NCBI GenBank assembly: GCA_015231995.1
Contig: JADGAO010000003.1
Coordinates: 9,427-36,801 of the forward strand
Direction: 5' to 3'
DNA: 27,375 nucleotides
From: Nitrospinota bacterium
Lineage (GTDB): Bacteria > Nitrospinota_A > UBA7883 > JACRLM01
This document shows positions 16,178-24,192 of the stretch, one piece after another (within the stretch, counting starts at the first letter, position 1; each line of letters opens with the position of its first letter). The notes under the pieces are model-generated. The model saw only the letters and a list, made by a program, of their open reading frames with translations. It had not been told where the DNA came from and ran no database searches. A program made the position numbers and the translations under genes.

Positions 16178-17197
16178 ATGCCACAGATATATTATGAATG
16201 CGCTTCGGGCATGGAACAAAAACTCTTAGAGATATTGCTTAAAGCCTCCGACGACCCCGACGCCAACGTGCGCAAGGCCGCCGCGATTGCGCTTGCCGAC
16301 GGCGAAAACAACCACGCCAAGTCCGCGATCATCAAGCTTGCCAAGGACAAGATATGGCAGGTGCGCGAGGCGGCCATCACGTCGCTAGGCCGGGCCAAGG
16401 TGATGGAAGCGGCGGACCTGATGCTCAAAGTCCTCGGATGCGACGACGAGGCTTCCGCCCGCAAGGCAATACTGCAATGGGCCTCCGCCAAAGGCGAAGA
16501 GCCTGCGGCAGACGCCGCCAAAGCCAAGACGCAGGGCGGCGTTCCAGGCGCAAGCGACCCTAAAAAACCCGTCGGCGACCCGTGGCAGGTCAAAAAAGCG
16601 GCGGCGCTCACATTGAGCAGGATCCGGCCCGATCTGGCGGTGGTTCCCCTGCTCAACGCCCTCTCTATGGAAAATCCAACGGCGAAGATGGCCGCAATGG
16701 CCGGACTTGGCAACGTCAACGCGGCGGAAGCCGTGGATATGCTTTTAGAGGTCCTTGCGGACAAAGACTGGAACATACGCAAGGTGGCGGCCACAACGCT
16801 CGGCAAGCTGAAGGCCGAATCGGCGGTGAACGCGCTTCTCGACCTGCTCGACGACGAACGTTTCGCGGTGCGCATCGAAGTAGTGATAGCGCTCAACCAC
16901 ATCAAGCCGCCGGAGGCTGTGGCGGCTTTTTCCAAGGTGGTGGTTTCCGACAACAACTACGAAGTGCGCAAAGTGGCGGCCACGGCGTTGGGCAACCTCA
17001 AGTCGGCGGACGCGATACCGGCGCTTCTCACCGCGCTCGAAGACGAAAACTGGATGGTTCGCAAGGCGGCTGTGGACTCGCTGACGAACCTGAAAGCTTA
17101 TGACGGGCTGGGCAAGATTATGGAACATCTGGTTGACGAGCAAGAAGACGTAAGAAGCTCCGTGGCCGTTGCGGTCCTGCGGCTGTCCCAATCCTGA
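16178..17197 (+). CDS. HEAT-repeat (PBS-lyase-type) scaffold protein
   Basis: A 339-residue protein built almost entirely of tandem HEAT/PBS-lyase repeats of about 31 residues. Each carries a W/Y-x-(V/I)RK-(V/A)AA--L core (for example WQVREAAITSL, WNIRKVAATTLGKL, YEVRKVAATALGNL, WMVRKAAVDSLTNL). An Ala/Pro/Lys-rich linker at about 107-128 splits the array into two blocks. Such arrays form right-handed superhelices for protein binding; no enzyme domain is present. No signal peptide is visible. The start is uncertain: ATG 16178 has no ribosome-binding site and abuts a -10 box, while ATG 16211 would also keep the whole first repeat. A hairpin follows the stop. The binding partner is unknown; the gene is not clearly part of the downstream chemotaxis operon. 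Confidence 0.85.
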   Translation: MPQIYYECASGMEQKLLEILLKASDDPDANVRKAAAIALADGENNHAKSAIIKLAKDKIWQVREAAITSLGRAKVMEAADLMLKVLGCDDEASARKAILQWASAKGEEPAADAAKAKTQGGVPGASDPKKPVGDPWQVKKAAALTLSRIRPDLAVVPLLNALSMENPTAKMAAMAGLGNVNAAEAVDMLLEVLADKDWNIRKVAATTLGKLKAESAVNALLDLLDDERFAVRIEVVIALNHIKPPEAVAAFSKVVVSDNNYEVRKVAATALGNLKSADAIPALLTALEDENWMVRKAAVDSLTNLKAYDGLGKIMEHLVDEQEDVRSSVAVAVLRLSQS

Positions 17198-17231
17198 ACC
17201 GTCATTAAATCCACAAGCCTTCGTGACGGTT
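17197..17231 (+). terminator. Possible terminator after the HEAT gene
   Basis: AACCGTCA (17197-17204) pairs perfectly with TGACGGTT (17224-17231) around a 19-nt loop. Only a short pyrimidine stretch (TCCCGTTTATCTT) follows, so termination would be weak. The rest of the gap to 17343 is AT-richer, with TATACAAT-like boxes that may include the chemotaxis operon promoter; no single clear -35/-10 pair stands out. Confidence 0.45.
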
Positions 17232-17342
17232 TCCCGTTTATCTTATACAATAGATGTGTGATTGGGGTGTTATAAACCGAGCCATTATATTTGTGGCGCA
17301 TAACGGGGCTTGGAGTTCCTTTCCGGGGGTTCATGCGAGTAA

Positions 17343-18518
17343 ATGAATAGCAGTGAATACGCCAAGATGACGGTTCTCGTCTGCGACGACATGTTCAACA
17401 TGCGCAGGACGATAAAGAACATGTTGCGCCATATCGGATTCGAAAACATCGTCGAGGCGGAAAACGGGTCCAAAGCCTGGGAGTTGCTCAACAGGTCGAA
17501 AGTCGACATGGTGATATCCGACTGGAACATGCCGGAGGTTCCTGGCGTGGAACTGCTTCGGCGCGTGCGCGACGACGCCAGGTTGCGCGACCTGCCTTTC
17601 GTGATGATAACCGCCGAGGTGTCGGAGAGCAAAATAGTGCAGGCGGCGGAGACGGAGGTGGACGGCTACCTGATAAAACCGTTCATCGCCAAGGCTCTCG
17701 AGGACAAGATACAGACCATCTTCAACAACAGGGAGAACCCTCCTCCTTTCGAGCGGCAGATGAAAAACGGGCTTTCGTTCCTGGAGTCGGGCGCGTACGA
17801 CAAGGCCGTGGGCGCCTTCTCCGAGGCTCTGCGGATACGGCCGGATTCCGCCCGGGCCAGGTTCGAGATCGGCGAGGCTTACGCGAGGAAAGGCGATAAC
17901 GTCCAGGCCGAGCGGTGGAACAAAGAGGCGCTGAACATCAATCCCCAGTACCTTCGGGCGTACGAGGGGCTGAGCAAGGTTTACGAGAAGCAGGGGAAAA
18001 CCGCCGACGCGATAAAGCTCATGGAGAAGGCCAGCGAGATAAGCCCCAACAACCCCCGCAGGCATCTTGAGATGGGCAAGCTGTTCCTTAAAACCGGGGA
18101 CAAGGAAAAAGGGGAGCGCGCCCTCCAGCTGGCCATGAAAAACGCGGAGCACAACGCGGACATCCATACCGAGGTCGGCGAAGTTTACCTTGCGTCGGGG
18201 GAAGAGACCAAGGCGGCGGCGGCGTTCTCCAACTCCATCAACATCAACGAGAGCGTCCATGTGTACAACAGGCTCGGGATAGCCCTCCGCAAAAAGTTCC
18301 AGTACGAGGAGGCTTTCAAGGTCTACCTGAAGGCGATCAAGATGGAGCCGGAGAACGAGGTTTTGTTCTTCAACGTCGGCAGGCTCCGCATGGAGCAGGA
18401 GATGTTCAGCGACGCGGCGGAATATTTCAAGAAGGCTCTTGTCATAGACCCCGAGTTCAACGAGTGCAAGGACATGCTCAAGAAGACGCTGGAGATGGCC
18501 GCCGGCAAAAGGTTCTGA
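17343..18518 (+). CDS. CheY-like receiver fused to TPR repeats
   Basis: A 391-residue protein. Residues 9-130 are a CheY-like receiver: Asp15/Asp16, phosphoacceptor Asp60 in VISDWNMPE (the CheY wording), Thr in MITAEVSE and Lys in IKPFIA. From about 138 to 385 there are six to seven tetratricopeptide repeats, for example GAYDKAVGAFSEALRIRPDS and a last one at MFSDAAEYFKKALVIDPEF. The receiver probably accepts phosphate from the CheA encoded 0.8 kb downstream, and the TPR array binds another protein. No DNA-binding or enzyme domain is present. The first start is weakly supported: a G-run lies 13 nt upstream, and ATG at 17367 is an alternative that would keep the receiver. It is the first gene of the operon, 25 nt before the FliL-like gene. 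Confidence 0.9.
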   Translation: MNSSEYAKMTVLVCDDMFNMRRTIKNMLRHIGFENIVEAENGSKAWELLNRSKVDMVISDWNMPEVPGVELLRRVRDDARLRDLPFVMITAEVSESKIVQAAETEVDGYLIKPFIAKALEDKIQTIFNNRENPPPFERQMKNGLSFLESGAYDKAVGAFSEALRIRPDSARARFEIGEAYARKGDNVQAERWNKEALNINPQYLRAYEGLSKVYEKQGKTADAIKLMEKASEISPNNPRRHLEMGKLFLKTGDKEKGERALQLAMKNAEHNADIHTEVGEVYLASGEETKAAAAFSNSININESVHVYNRLGIALRKKFQYEEAFKVYLKAIKMEPENEVLFFNVGRLRMEQEMFSDAAEYFKKALVIDPEFNECKDMLKKTLEMAAGKRF

Positions 18519-18543
18519 CGGCGTTGATTGGAGGCGCTCATAA

Positions 18544-19155
18544 ATGGCGAAAAAGAGGCGCACCGAGCTTGACATAGACAGCGACTTTCTCGCCGAAGAG
18601 CAGGCGGAAGCCCCTCCGAAGGTGGAGGAAGCCCCCTCGCCGCCAAAGCCGGAGGCGCCCAAGCCTCCCAAAAAGAAGATAAACAAGGTCAAGCTCCTTA
18701 TCGTCGTCGGGGCAGGAACCGCGGCTACGGTCCTCACGGTGGCGCTTGTGTGGCTTGCGATCGTCTTTTTCAGCTCCATAACAGCCGCCAGACACGTGGA
18801 ACCGCCACCCCCGCCTCCGAAAGAGGAGGCCCAGCCCGGCCCCACAATCGCGCCGACCTATGCGCTTGATCCTTTTTTAATCCCGCTCAAGGAAAAAGGC
18901 GCCGCCGAAAACAAGCTTGTGAAAATAGAGTTCACGCTGGAGATGACCTCGCCCGAAACTCAAAGAGATATCGAAAGGAACATAACCCTGGTCAGGGAGA
19001 ACGTATATTTCATGTTGCAAAGCAAGGAGGGGCGCGATTTCATCGGCAAGGAAATGCTCGAAAAGATCGCGGTTGACGTGGCTATCGCGGTGAATCGTTC
19101 GCTCCAGTCCGGCGGGGTGACCCGCGCATGGATTACGGGCGTTTTGATAAGCTGA
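18544..19155 (+). CDS. FliL-like flagellar basal body-associated protein
   Basis: A 203-residue single-pass inner-membrane protein. A charged, Pro/Lys-rich cytoplasmic N-terminus (1-48) precedes one membrane helix (about 50-76), a periplasmic proline-rich linker (PPPPPPKEE, 87-95), and a FliL domain that begins at LDPFLIPLKEKG (108 on). FliL binds the stator (MotAB) around the flagellar motor and raises torque or mechanosensing. GGAGG lies 9 nt before the ATG. The usual fliM-fliN neighbours are absent; instead it sits between a receiver-TPR gene and cheA, which ties it to chemosensory control. It could be a FliL paralogue rather than the main FliL. Confidence 0.82.
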   Translation: MAKKRRTELDIDSDFLAEEQAEAPPKVEEAPSPPKPEAPKPPKKKINKVKLLIVVGAGTAATVLTVALVWLAIVFFSSITAARHVEPPPPPPKEEAQPGPTIAPTYALDPFLIPLKEKGAAENKLVKIEFTLEMTSPETQRDIERNITLVRENVYFMLQSKEGRDFIGKEMLEKIAVDVAIAVNRSLQSGGVTRAWITGVLIS

Positions 19156-19177
19156 CGCTTCGCCTTTGGGCGGAAGC
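19156..19177 (+). other. Hairpin after the FliL-like gene
   Basis: GCTTCGCC pairs with GGC-G-GAAGC (one bulged G) directly after the stop codon. No T-run follows, so it is a weak terminator or a processing hairpin. The remaining gap to cheA holds a run of eight G residues near 19266-19273 and two TTCAATG direct repeats; no clear promoter was identified. Confidence 0.3.
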
Positions 19178-19340
19178 TTCAGGGAAAAACCCCCGCCCTC
19201 ATATTTTTCTGTAAAGTCGGTTTTGCGTCTGGTATTTTATACAAAGGCAGGGGTGTTTTGAGGTAGGGGGGGGAGCGGCTCTTCAATGAGCGTTTCAATG
19301 CTCCGCTATCCGGTTGTGGATAAACAAGCAAGTGGCTGAT

Positions 19341-21686
19341 ATGTCCGAAAACGACGACAACATAGATATAATCCGGGATTTCGTCCAGGAAAGCCGCGAC
19401 GCGCTCGAGAGTCTGGAGCAGGCCGTTATAGAGCTTGGGCGAAACCCCGGCGACACCAAGTCGCTCAACGTCATTTTCAGGCTCTTCCATTCGATGAAGG
19501 GGACGGCGGGTTTTCTCGGGTTCAAGAACATCTCCAGCGTCACCCACGCCGCCGAAAGCCTGCTGGACCTCATCCGTTCCGGCGAGATGGAGCTTAGGAC
19601 GCCCGATCACATAAACCTGCTTATCCAGGCGGCGGATTTCGCAAAGGAGGCGCTTGCCGAGCTGGAGAGTAGCATGGACGACAAAGCCCTTTCGGTGAAG
19701 GCCGAATGGCTTTCGTCAATCCTTCACCAGGCGCTCGCCAAAAAGCCGGATACCCAGGCCGTGGAGCCGAACGAAGCAGAGCCTCCCGCCGTAGCCGCCG
19801 GGGATGAACCGCAAGCCGACCAGCCGGAGAATAAGCCCGTTCAGAAACCTCGCGCACCCGACCCCCTGTTAGGGCCGGAAATGCTGGAGCGTTTCATACA
19901 GGAGTCCGACGAGCTACTGCAGAAGTTCGAGCAGGACCTGCTCGAATGGATGAAATCGCCCATCAACATGGACGTGGTTTCCGACGCGTTCAGAAGCATC
20001 CACAGCTTCAAGGGCAACTGCGGCTTTTTCGGGTTCGAGGATTTGGAGAAGTTGAGCCATAACATGGAAAGCCTGCTGGACATAATCAGGACCGGCGGCT
20101 CCGTGGATCAGGCTTCGGTGGCGGAGGCCCTGCTTTCGTTGAAAGACACACTGCGGAACGCGGTCGCGGACATTTCCAGAGGCGGAACCGGGCTGGTCAA
20201 AGACCTCGACGACAACCTGAGGGTGCTGAGGGATATATCCCAGGGCGGCAAGCTTAAGTCCGGCAAAACCCAGGGCGGCGGCAGGCTTGGCGAAATGCTG
20301 GTGGCCGAGGGCCTGGTCACCAAAGAAGCCCTGTCCAAGGCCCTGGATACGCAGACCAAACCGCTTGGCGAAATACTGGTGGACATGGGCGCGACGTCTC
20401 CAGACGCGGTGAACAAGGTCCTCTCCAGGCAGATCAAGGAAAAAGCCGGCGAGGACGCCAAGTCCAAACAGGGAATCATCAAGCGGCAGGATATCCGCGT
20501 CGACCTCGAAAAGCTCGACTCGTTGATAACTCTGATCGGGGAGTTGGTGATAGCCGAGAACATGATGGTCAACAGCCCGGATTTGACCGGGTTGCCGCTG
20601 GAGAACTTCGGCAAGGCCGCCAAGCAGACGTCGAAAATAGTCCGGGAGCTTCAGGAGCTTGCGATGCTGGTGCGGATGGTGCCGGTGTCGGCGCTGTTCC
20701 GCAGGATGATAAGGCTGGTGCACGACCTTTCCGCCAAGTGCGGCAAGAAGGCCGATCTCATCCTCTCCGGCGAAGAGACTGAAGTGGACAAGACGATAAT
20801 AGAGATACTCACCGATCCTCTTGTGCACATGATCCGCAACTCCATAGACCACGGGATAGAGACCCCGCATGAGCGCAGGCTCGCCGGCAAGCCGGAGGCC
20901 GGCTCTGTGCGTCTTTCGGCGAGCCACGAGGAGGGGGAGGTATGGATCGTCGTCGAGGACGACGGCAAGGGCCTCAACAAGGAAAAGATACTGGCCAAGG
21001 CCGTCAAGCTTGGATTGATAGGCGGCGACGTTTCGGAGTTGAGCGACACCGAGACGTACAACCTCATCTTCCTGCCCGGTTTTTCCACCGCCGATCAGGT
21101 GTCGGACGTTTCCGGCCGCGGGGTGGGCATGGATGTGGTCAAGCAGAACCTCGACAAGATAAACTGCAAGATCGAAGTGGTCTCCCGGCCAGGCAAGGGG
21201 TTGAAGTTCACGCTGAGGATACCGTTGACGCTTGCGATAATAGACGGGATGCTCATCCGCGTTGGCGGCTCCCGCTACATCCTGCCGATAACCTCCATCA
21301 AAGAGTCGTTCTGCCCGAAACGTGAGGCGATAACCATCTCTGCCGACGGGCAGGAGCTGGTGCGGGTGCGGGAGGAGTTCATGCCGGTGCTCCGGCTCCA
21401 CGAGTTGCACAAGATAACGCCGGACAGCGTGGATTTGCCCGAAGGGATATTGATAGTGCTCGATTCCGCCGCCGGGAACCTGGCCCTGTTCGTGGACGAG
21501 ATACTCGGTCAGCAACAGACGGTCATCAAGGGGCTGTCGAAATACATTTCCGACGTCGGCAAGGTGCGGGGCGTTTCCGGTTGCACGATTCTGGGCAACG
21601 GGGAGGTCTGCCTGATCCTCGACGTCGGCGGCATAGTCGAGACCACGCAGGATCGCGCCGGCGCGTGGGCCGGGGCCGGTGATTGA
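19341..21686 (+). CDS. cheA: Chemotaxis histidine kinase CheA with two Hpt domains
   Basis: A 781-residue CheA. Two Hpt (P1) domains come first: His50 in FHSMKGTAGFLGF and His221 in IHSFKGNCGFFGF, joined by an acidic/proline linker. Residues 315-364 hold two short tandem units (RLGEMLVAEGLVTKEAL... and PLGEILVDMGATSPDAV...) resembling the N-terminal domain of type II secretion ATPases. Then follow the P3 dimerisation helices (DLEKLDSLITLIGELVIAEN), the ATPase with N box HMIRNSIDHGIE, G1 VEDDGKG and G2 GRGVGMDVVKQN, and the CheW-like P5 domain. There is no recognisable P2 domain. The ATG at 19341 has no good ribosome-binding site; GTG at 19332 and TTG at 19314 are in-frame alternatives. Followed by cheW after 28 nt. 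Confidence 0.95.
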   Translation: MSENDDNIDIIRDFVQESRDALESLEQAVIELGRNPGDTKSLNVIFRLFHSMKGTAGFLGFKNISSVTHAAESLLDLIRSGEMELRTPDHINLLIQAADFAKEALAELESSMDDKALSVKAEWLSSILHQALAKKPDTQAVEPNEAEPPAVAAGDEPQADQPENKPVQKPRAPDPLLGPEMLERFIQESDELLQKFEQDLLEWMKSPINMDVVSDAFRSIHSFKGNCGFFGFEDLEKLSHNMESLLDIIRTGGSVDQASVAEALLSLKDTLRNAVADISRGGTGLVKDLDDNLRVLRDISQGGKLKSGKTQGGGRLGEMLVAEGLVTKEALSKALDTQTKPLGEILVDMGATSPDAVNKVLSRQIKEKAGEDAKSKQGIIKRQDIRVDLEKLDSLITLIGELVIAENMMVNSPDLTGLPLENFGKAAKQTSKIVRELQELAMLVRMVPVSALFRRMIRLVHDLSAKCGKKADLILSGEETEVDKTIIEILTDPLVHMIRNSIDHGIETPHERRLAGKPEAGSVRLSASHEEGEVWIVVEDDGKGLNKEKILAKAVKLGLIGGDVSELSDTETYNLIFLPGFSTADQVSDVSGRGVGMDVVKQNLDKINCKIEVVSRPGKGLKFTLRIPLTLAIIDGMLIRVGGSRYILPITSIKESFCPKREAITISADGQELVRVREEFMPVLRLHELHKITPDSVDLPEGILIVLDSAAGNLALFVDEILGQQQTVIKGLSKYISDVGKVRGVSGCTILGNGEVCLILDVGGIVETTQDRAGAWAGAGD

Positions 21687-21714
21687 TTTGGGCCGCAGTG
21701 GGAGGCGCTAAAGG

Positions 21715-22239
21715 ATGAATGACAGAAGCGGTAGCTCGGCCATGGGCGAGGAAACCGACGATTTAGAGATAGAGGAAGACTCCCAAAAGGACAAGTTCCT
21801 CACCTTCCGCATCGGCGAGGAGGGGTATGGGTTGGATATCCGTCACATCACGGAGATAATCGGAATCCAGAAGATAACCCCTGTTCCCGACATGCCCGAC
21901 TATGTGGTGGGCGTGATAAACCTGCGCGGTACCGTCATACCGATAATGAACGTCCGGCGGCGGTTCGGCCTGCCGCTCAAGGACTACGACCCGCGCACCT
22001 GTATAATCGTGGTCAATCTCGAAGAGACTTCGCTTGGCCTTATCGTCGACGAGGTGAGCGAGGTGCTGACAATAACCGAAGACTGTCTGGAGCCTCCGCC
22101 CAGGGTCAGCCGTGGCCCCAACAGCAGGTTCATCCAGGGGCTGGGCAAGGTCGGGAATGAGGCGCGGATGATCCTCGACACCAAAAAGATACTTTACGAC
22201 GGCGAGCCTGCCCGCGCAGGCTCCGCCGAGCAGGAATGA
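21715..22239 (+). CDS. cheW: Chemotaxis coupling protein CheW
   Basis: A 174-residue CheW that couples receptors to CheA. An acidic N-terminal tail of about 24 residues precedes the CheW domain: FLTFRIGEEGYGLDI, ITPVPDMPDYVVGVINLRG, VIPIMNVRRRFGLP and GLIVDEVSEVL. GGGAGG and AAAGG lie just upstream of the ATG. It lies between cheA and cheB in the same direction, so it serves this array. Confidence 0.96.
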   Translation: MNDRSGSSAMGEETDDLEIEEDSQKDKFLTFRIGEEGYGLDIRHITEIIGIQKITPVPDMPDYVVGVINLRGTVIPIMNVRRRFGLPLKDYDPRTCIIVVNLEETSLGLIVDEVSEVLTITEDCLEPPPRVSRGPNSRFIQGLGKVGNEARMILDTKKILYDGEPARAGSAEQE

Positions 22240-22330
22240 CTTTCTTCAGTCTGTCTGGAATATATTATCCGGCGCTGGTTTGACAACCCGGTTCGGGTTT
22301 GCGCCGTCCATCCATGTCCTGGAGTAAAGC

Positions 22331-23395
22331 ATGGAACCAGCGATTGTCCGAGTTCTTGTAGTTGACGACTCGCCACTAGTCCGCGACATCCTCGCGCGCG
22401 GGCTTTCCGCCTATCCTGAAATCGAAGTTGTGGGATCGGCCGGAGACCCGTATGAGGCGCGGGACAAAATCGTAAGGCTCAACCCGGACGTGGTAACCCT
22501 TGACGTGCAGATGCCCAAGATGGACGGGGTGGAGTTTCTTCGAAGGCTCATGCCGCAGTACCCGGTTCCGGTGGTGATGGTAAGTTCGTTCACTCGGGAC
22601 GGGGCCAGAACCACGCTTGAGGCGCTTGAAGCCGGAGCCGTGGATTTCGTCGCAAAGCCGACTTCCGGCGGGCCATCCGGGTTGTCGGGAATGATTTCCG
22701 ACCTTGCGGAAAAAATAATGGCCGCTTCCACGGTGAACGTTTCGCATTTCAAAAAAACGAGAGTTCCGGGGGCCAGCCAATCCAGCCCATCAGCGCAACC
22801 CGCCCAAACCGGGCCATCCGACAGGCTGATAGCCATTGGCGCCTCCACAGGGGGGACGGAAGCCATCAGGGAGACGCTCTCGCGCATCCCGCCCGGATCG
22901 CCGGGAGTCGTGGTCGTCCAGCACATGCCGTCGGGCTTTACCAAGGCGTTCGCCGACCGCCTTAACGAGGTTTGCGCCCTCAACGTGCGGGAGGCGGCCA
23001 ACGGCGACGTGATCAACGACGGCGAAGCTCTCATCGCGCAGGGGGACATCCACATGCGGATCGTCAAGACGCAGGGTGTTTTCAAAGTCTCCACGGAAAT
23101 GGGGGAGAAGGTGAAGGGGCATCGCCCCTCGGTGGACGTGATGATGAGCTCCGTCGCCAGCGCGGCCGGCGACAGGGCCGTGGGTGTGGTGCTGACCGGC
23201 ATGGGGTCGGACGGGGCGAGAGGCTTAAAGGAGATGCGCCAGGCGGGGGCGCGCACATTGGCGCAGGACGAGGAGACCTCCGTGGTTTTTGGTATGCCGC
23301 GCGAGGCTTTCGAGAACGGCGGGGCGGAACGGCTGGTTCCGCTTGGGGAAATCCCCGCCTCCATCATGCGGCTTGTATCCGAAATCGGGAGATGA
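22331..23395 (+). CDS. cheB: Chemotaxis protein-glutamate methylesterase CheB
   Basis: A 354-residue CheB that removes methyl groups from receptor glutamates and deamidates glutamines. The receiver (1-125) has Asp12/Asp13, phosphoacceptor Asp58 (TLDVQMPKMDG) and Lys109. A Ser/Pro/Gln linker follows at about 143-163. The methylesterase domain has the triad Ser172 (IGASTGGTEAI), His198 (VVQHMPSGF) and Asp294 (LTGMGSDGARG). GGAG lies 6 nt before the ATG. Its stop overlaps the next gene as ATGA. No cheR is in the window, so the matching methyltransferase must be elsewhere. Confidence 0.96.
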   Translation: MEPAIVRVLVVDDSPLVRDILARGLSAYPEIEVVGSAGDPYEARDKIVRLNPDVVTLDVQMPKMDGVEFLRRLMPQYPVPVVMVSSFTRDGARTTLEALEAGAVDFVAKPTSGGPSGLSGMISDLAEKIMAASTVNVSHFKKTRVPGASQSSPSAQPAQTGPSDRLIAIGASTGGTEAIRETLSRIPPGSPGVVVVQHMPSGFTKAFADRLNEVCALNVREAANGDVINDGEALIAQGDIHMRIVKTQGVFKVSTEMGEKVKGHRPSVDVMMSSVASAAGDRAVGVVLTGMGSDGARGLKEMRQAGARTLAQDEETSVVFGMPREAFENGGAERLVPLGEIPASIMRLVSEIGR

Positions 23396-24192
23396 CGGCG
23401 GCTATGCGGAAGGCGGGTTTGCCGGTAATCGGGATAACGACGGACGCCAATTTCGGGAGCGACGGCGGAAAAACGGAAGCCGGAGCGTGGGGAAACGGAA
23501 CCCCGGTCTTCTGGCTCAATAAGAGCTATGCCGATGCGGTAGAGAGCGCGGGCGGGTTTTGCGTCCTCATCCCGGTGATGACCTCTCGGCAGAAAATACG
23601 GATGTGTCTTTCCATGATAGACGGGCTGATAATATCCGGCGGCGACTTCGACATTGATCCTGCTCTCTATGGAGAGAAACCGGTTCCGCAGATTGGCGCG
23701 CTCAAATCCGGGCGCACCGTCATGGAGATGGGGCTGTTGAAGGGAGCCTTGAAAATCGGGATGCCGACGCTTGGAGTCTGCGGGGGGCATCAAGCCCTGA
23801 ACGTGGCGTTTGGCGGCTCGTTGTGGCAGGACATACCCTCGCAGGTTCCGTCCGCCATCAAACACTCCCAAAGCCCTGTCCCATCCACAAAGCCGTCACA
23901 TGAAGTGAGCGTCGTTCTAGGGTCGTTCCTGTCGGAAACAGTCGGCGGCAGGCGGACGCTGAAGGTGAATTCGACTCACCATCAGTGCATAAAAAAGCTT
24001 GGCAGAGGGCTTGTCGCCTCATCCACATCCCCCGACGGGCTTGTGGAGAGCGTGGAGCTTAAGAAAAGGGATGGGCGGTTCGCGCTTGGCGTGCAATGGC
24101 ATCCAGAACGCCTTTTCGGGAGCGACGAACCGAGCGCCCTTATATTCAAAAAACTCGTCGCGTCGGCGGCGAAATTCCGCAAGGGACGTTAG
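23392..24192 (+). CDS. Class I glutamine amidotransferase-like hydrolase (peptidase C26, PuuD-like)
   Basis: A 266-residue gamma-glutamyl hydrolase-type protein. The N-terminal PVIGITTDAN and YADAVESAGG and the IDGLIISGGDFDIDPALYG block are typical of the C26 / gamma-glutamyl-GABA hydrolase group. The nucleophile is Cys130 in LGVCGGHQALNVAFGG, with His237 and Glu239 in VQWHPE. Characterised members hydrolyse gamma-glutamyl conjugates, but the substrate here is unknown. The ATG overlaps the cheB stop (ATGA) and is close to GGGAG; ATG at 23404 is an alternative. A chemotaxis link is only positional. The stop codon overlaps that of the convergent gene by 4 nt. Confidence 0.88.
   Translation: MTAAMRKAGLPVIGITTDANFGSDGGKTEAGAWGNGTPVFWLNKSYADAVESAGGFCVLIPVMTSRQKIRMCLSMIDGLIISGGDFDIDPALYGEKPVPQIGALKSGRTVMEMGLLKGALKIGMPTLGVCGGHQALNVAFGGSLWQDIPSQVPSAIKHSQSPVPSTKPSHEVSVVLGSFLSETVGGRRTLKVNSTHHQCIKKLGRGLVASSTSPDGLVESVELKKRDGRFALGVQWHPERLFGSDEPSALIFKKLVASAAKFRKGR

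Noticed and set aside
17333..17350. Five-codon frame (ATG CGA GTA AAT GAA TAG) overlapping the receiver-TPR start
   Set aside because: It is close to a G-rich ribosome-binding-like run, but so short a frame is expected by chance; no regulatory meaning can be supported.
17331..18845. 504-residue open frame antisense to the receiver-TPR and FliL-like genes
   Set aside because: High-GC antisense shadow; the plus-strand frames carry clear domains and ribosome-binding sites.
19914..21515. 533-residue open frame antisense to cheA
   Set aside because: Composition (His/Gln/Leu rich) is that of an antisense shadow; no domain is recognisable.
22411..23871. 486-residue open frame antisense to cheB and the amidotransferase
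   Set aside because: Shadow of two well-defined genes on the plus strand.
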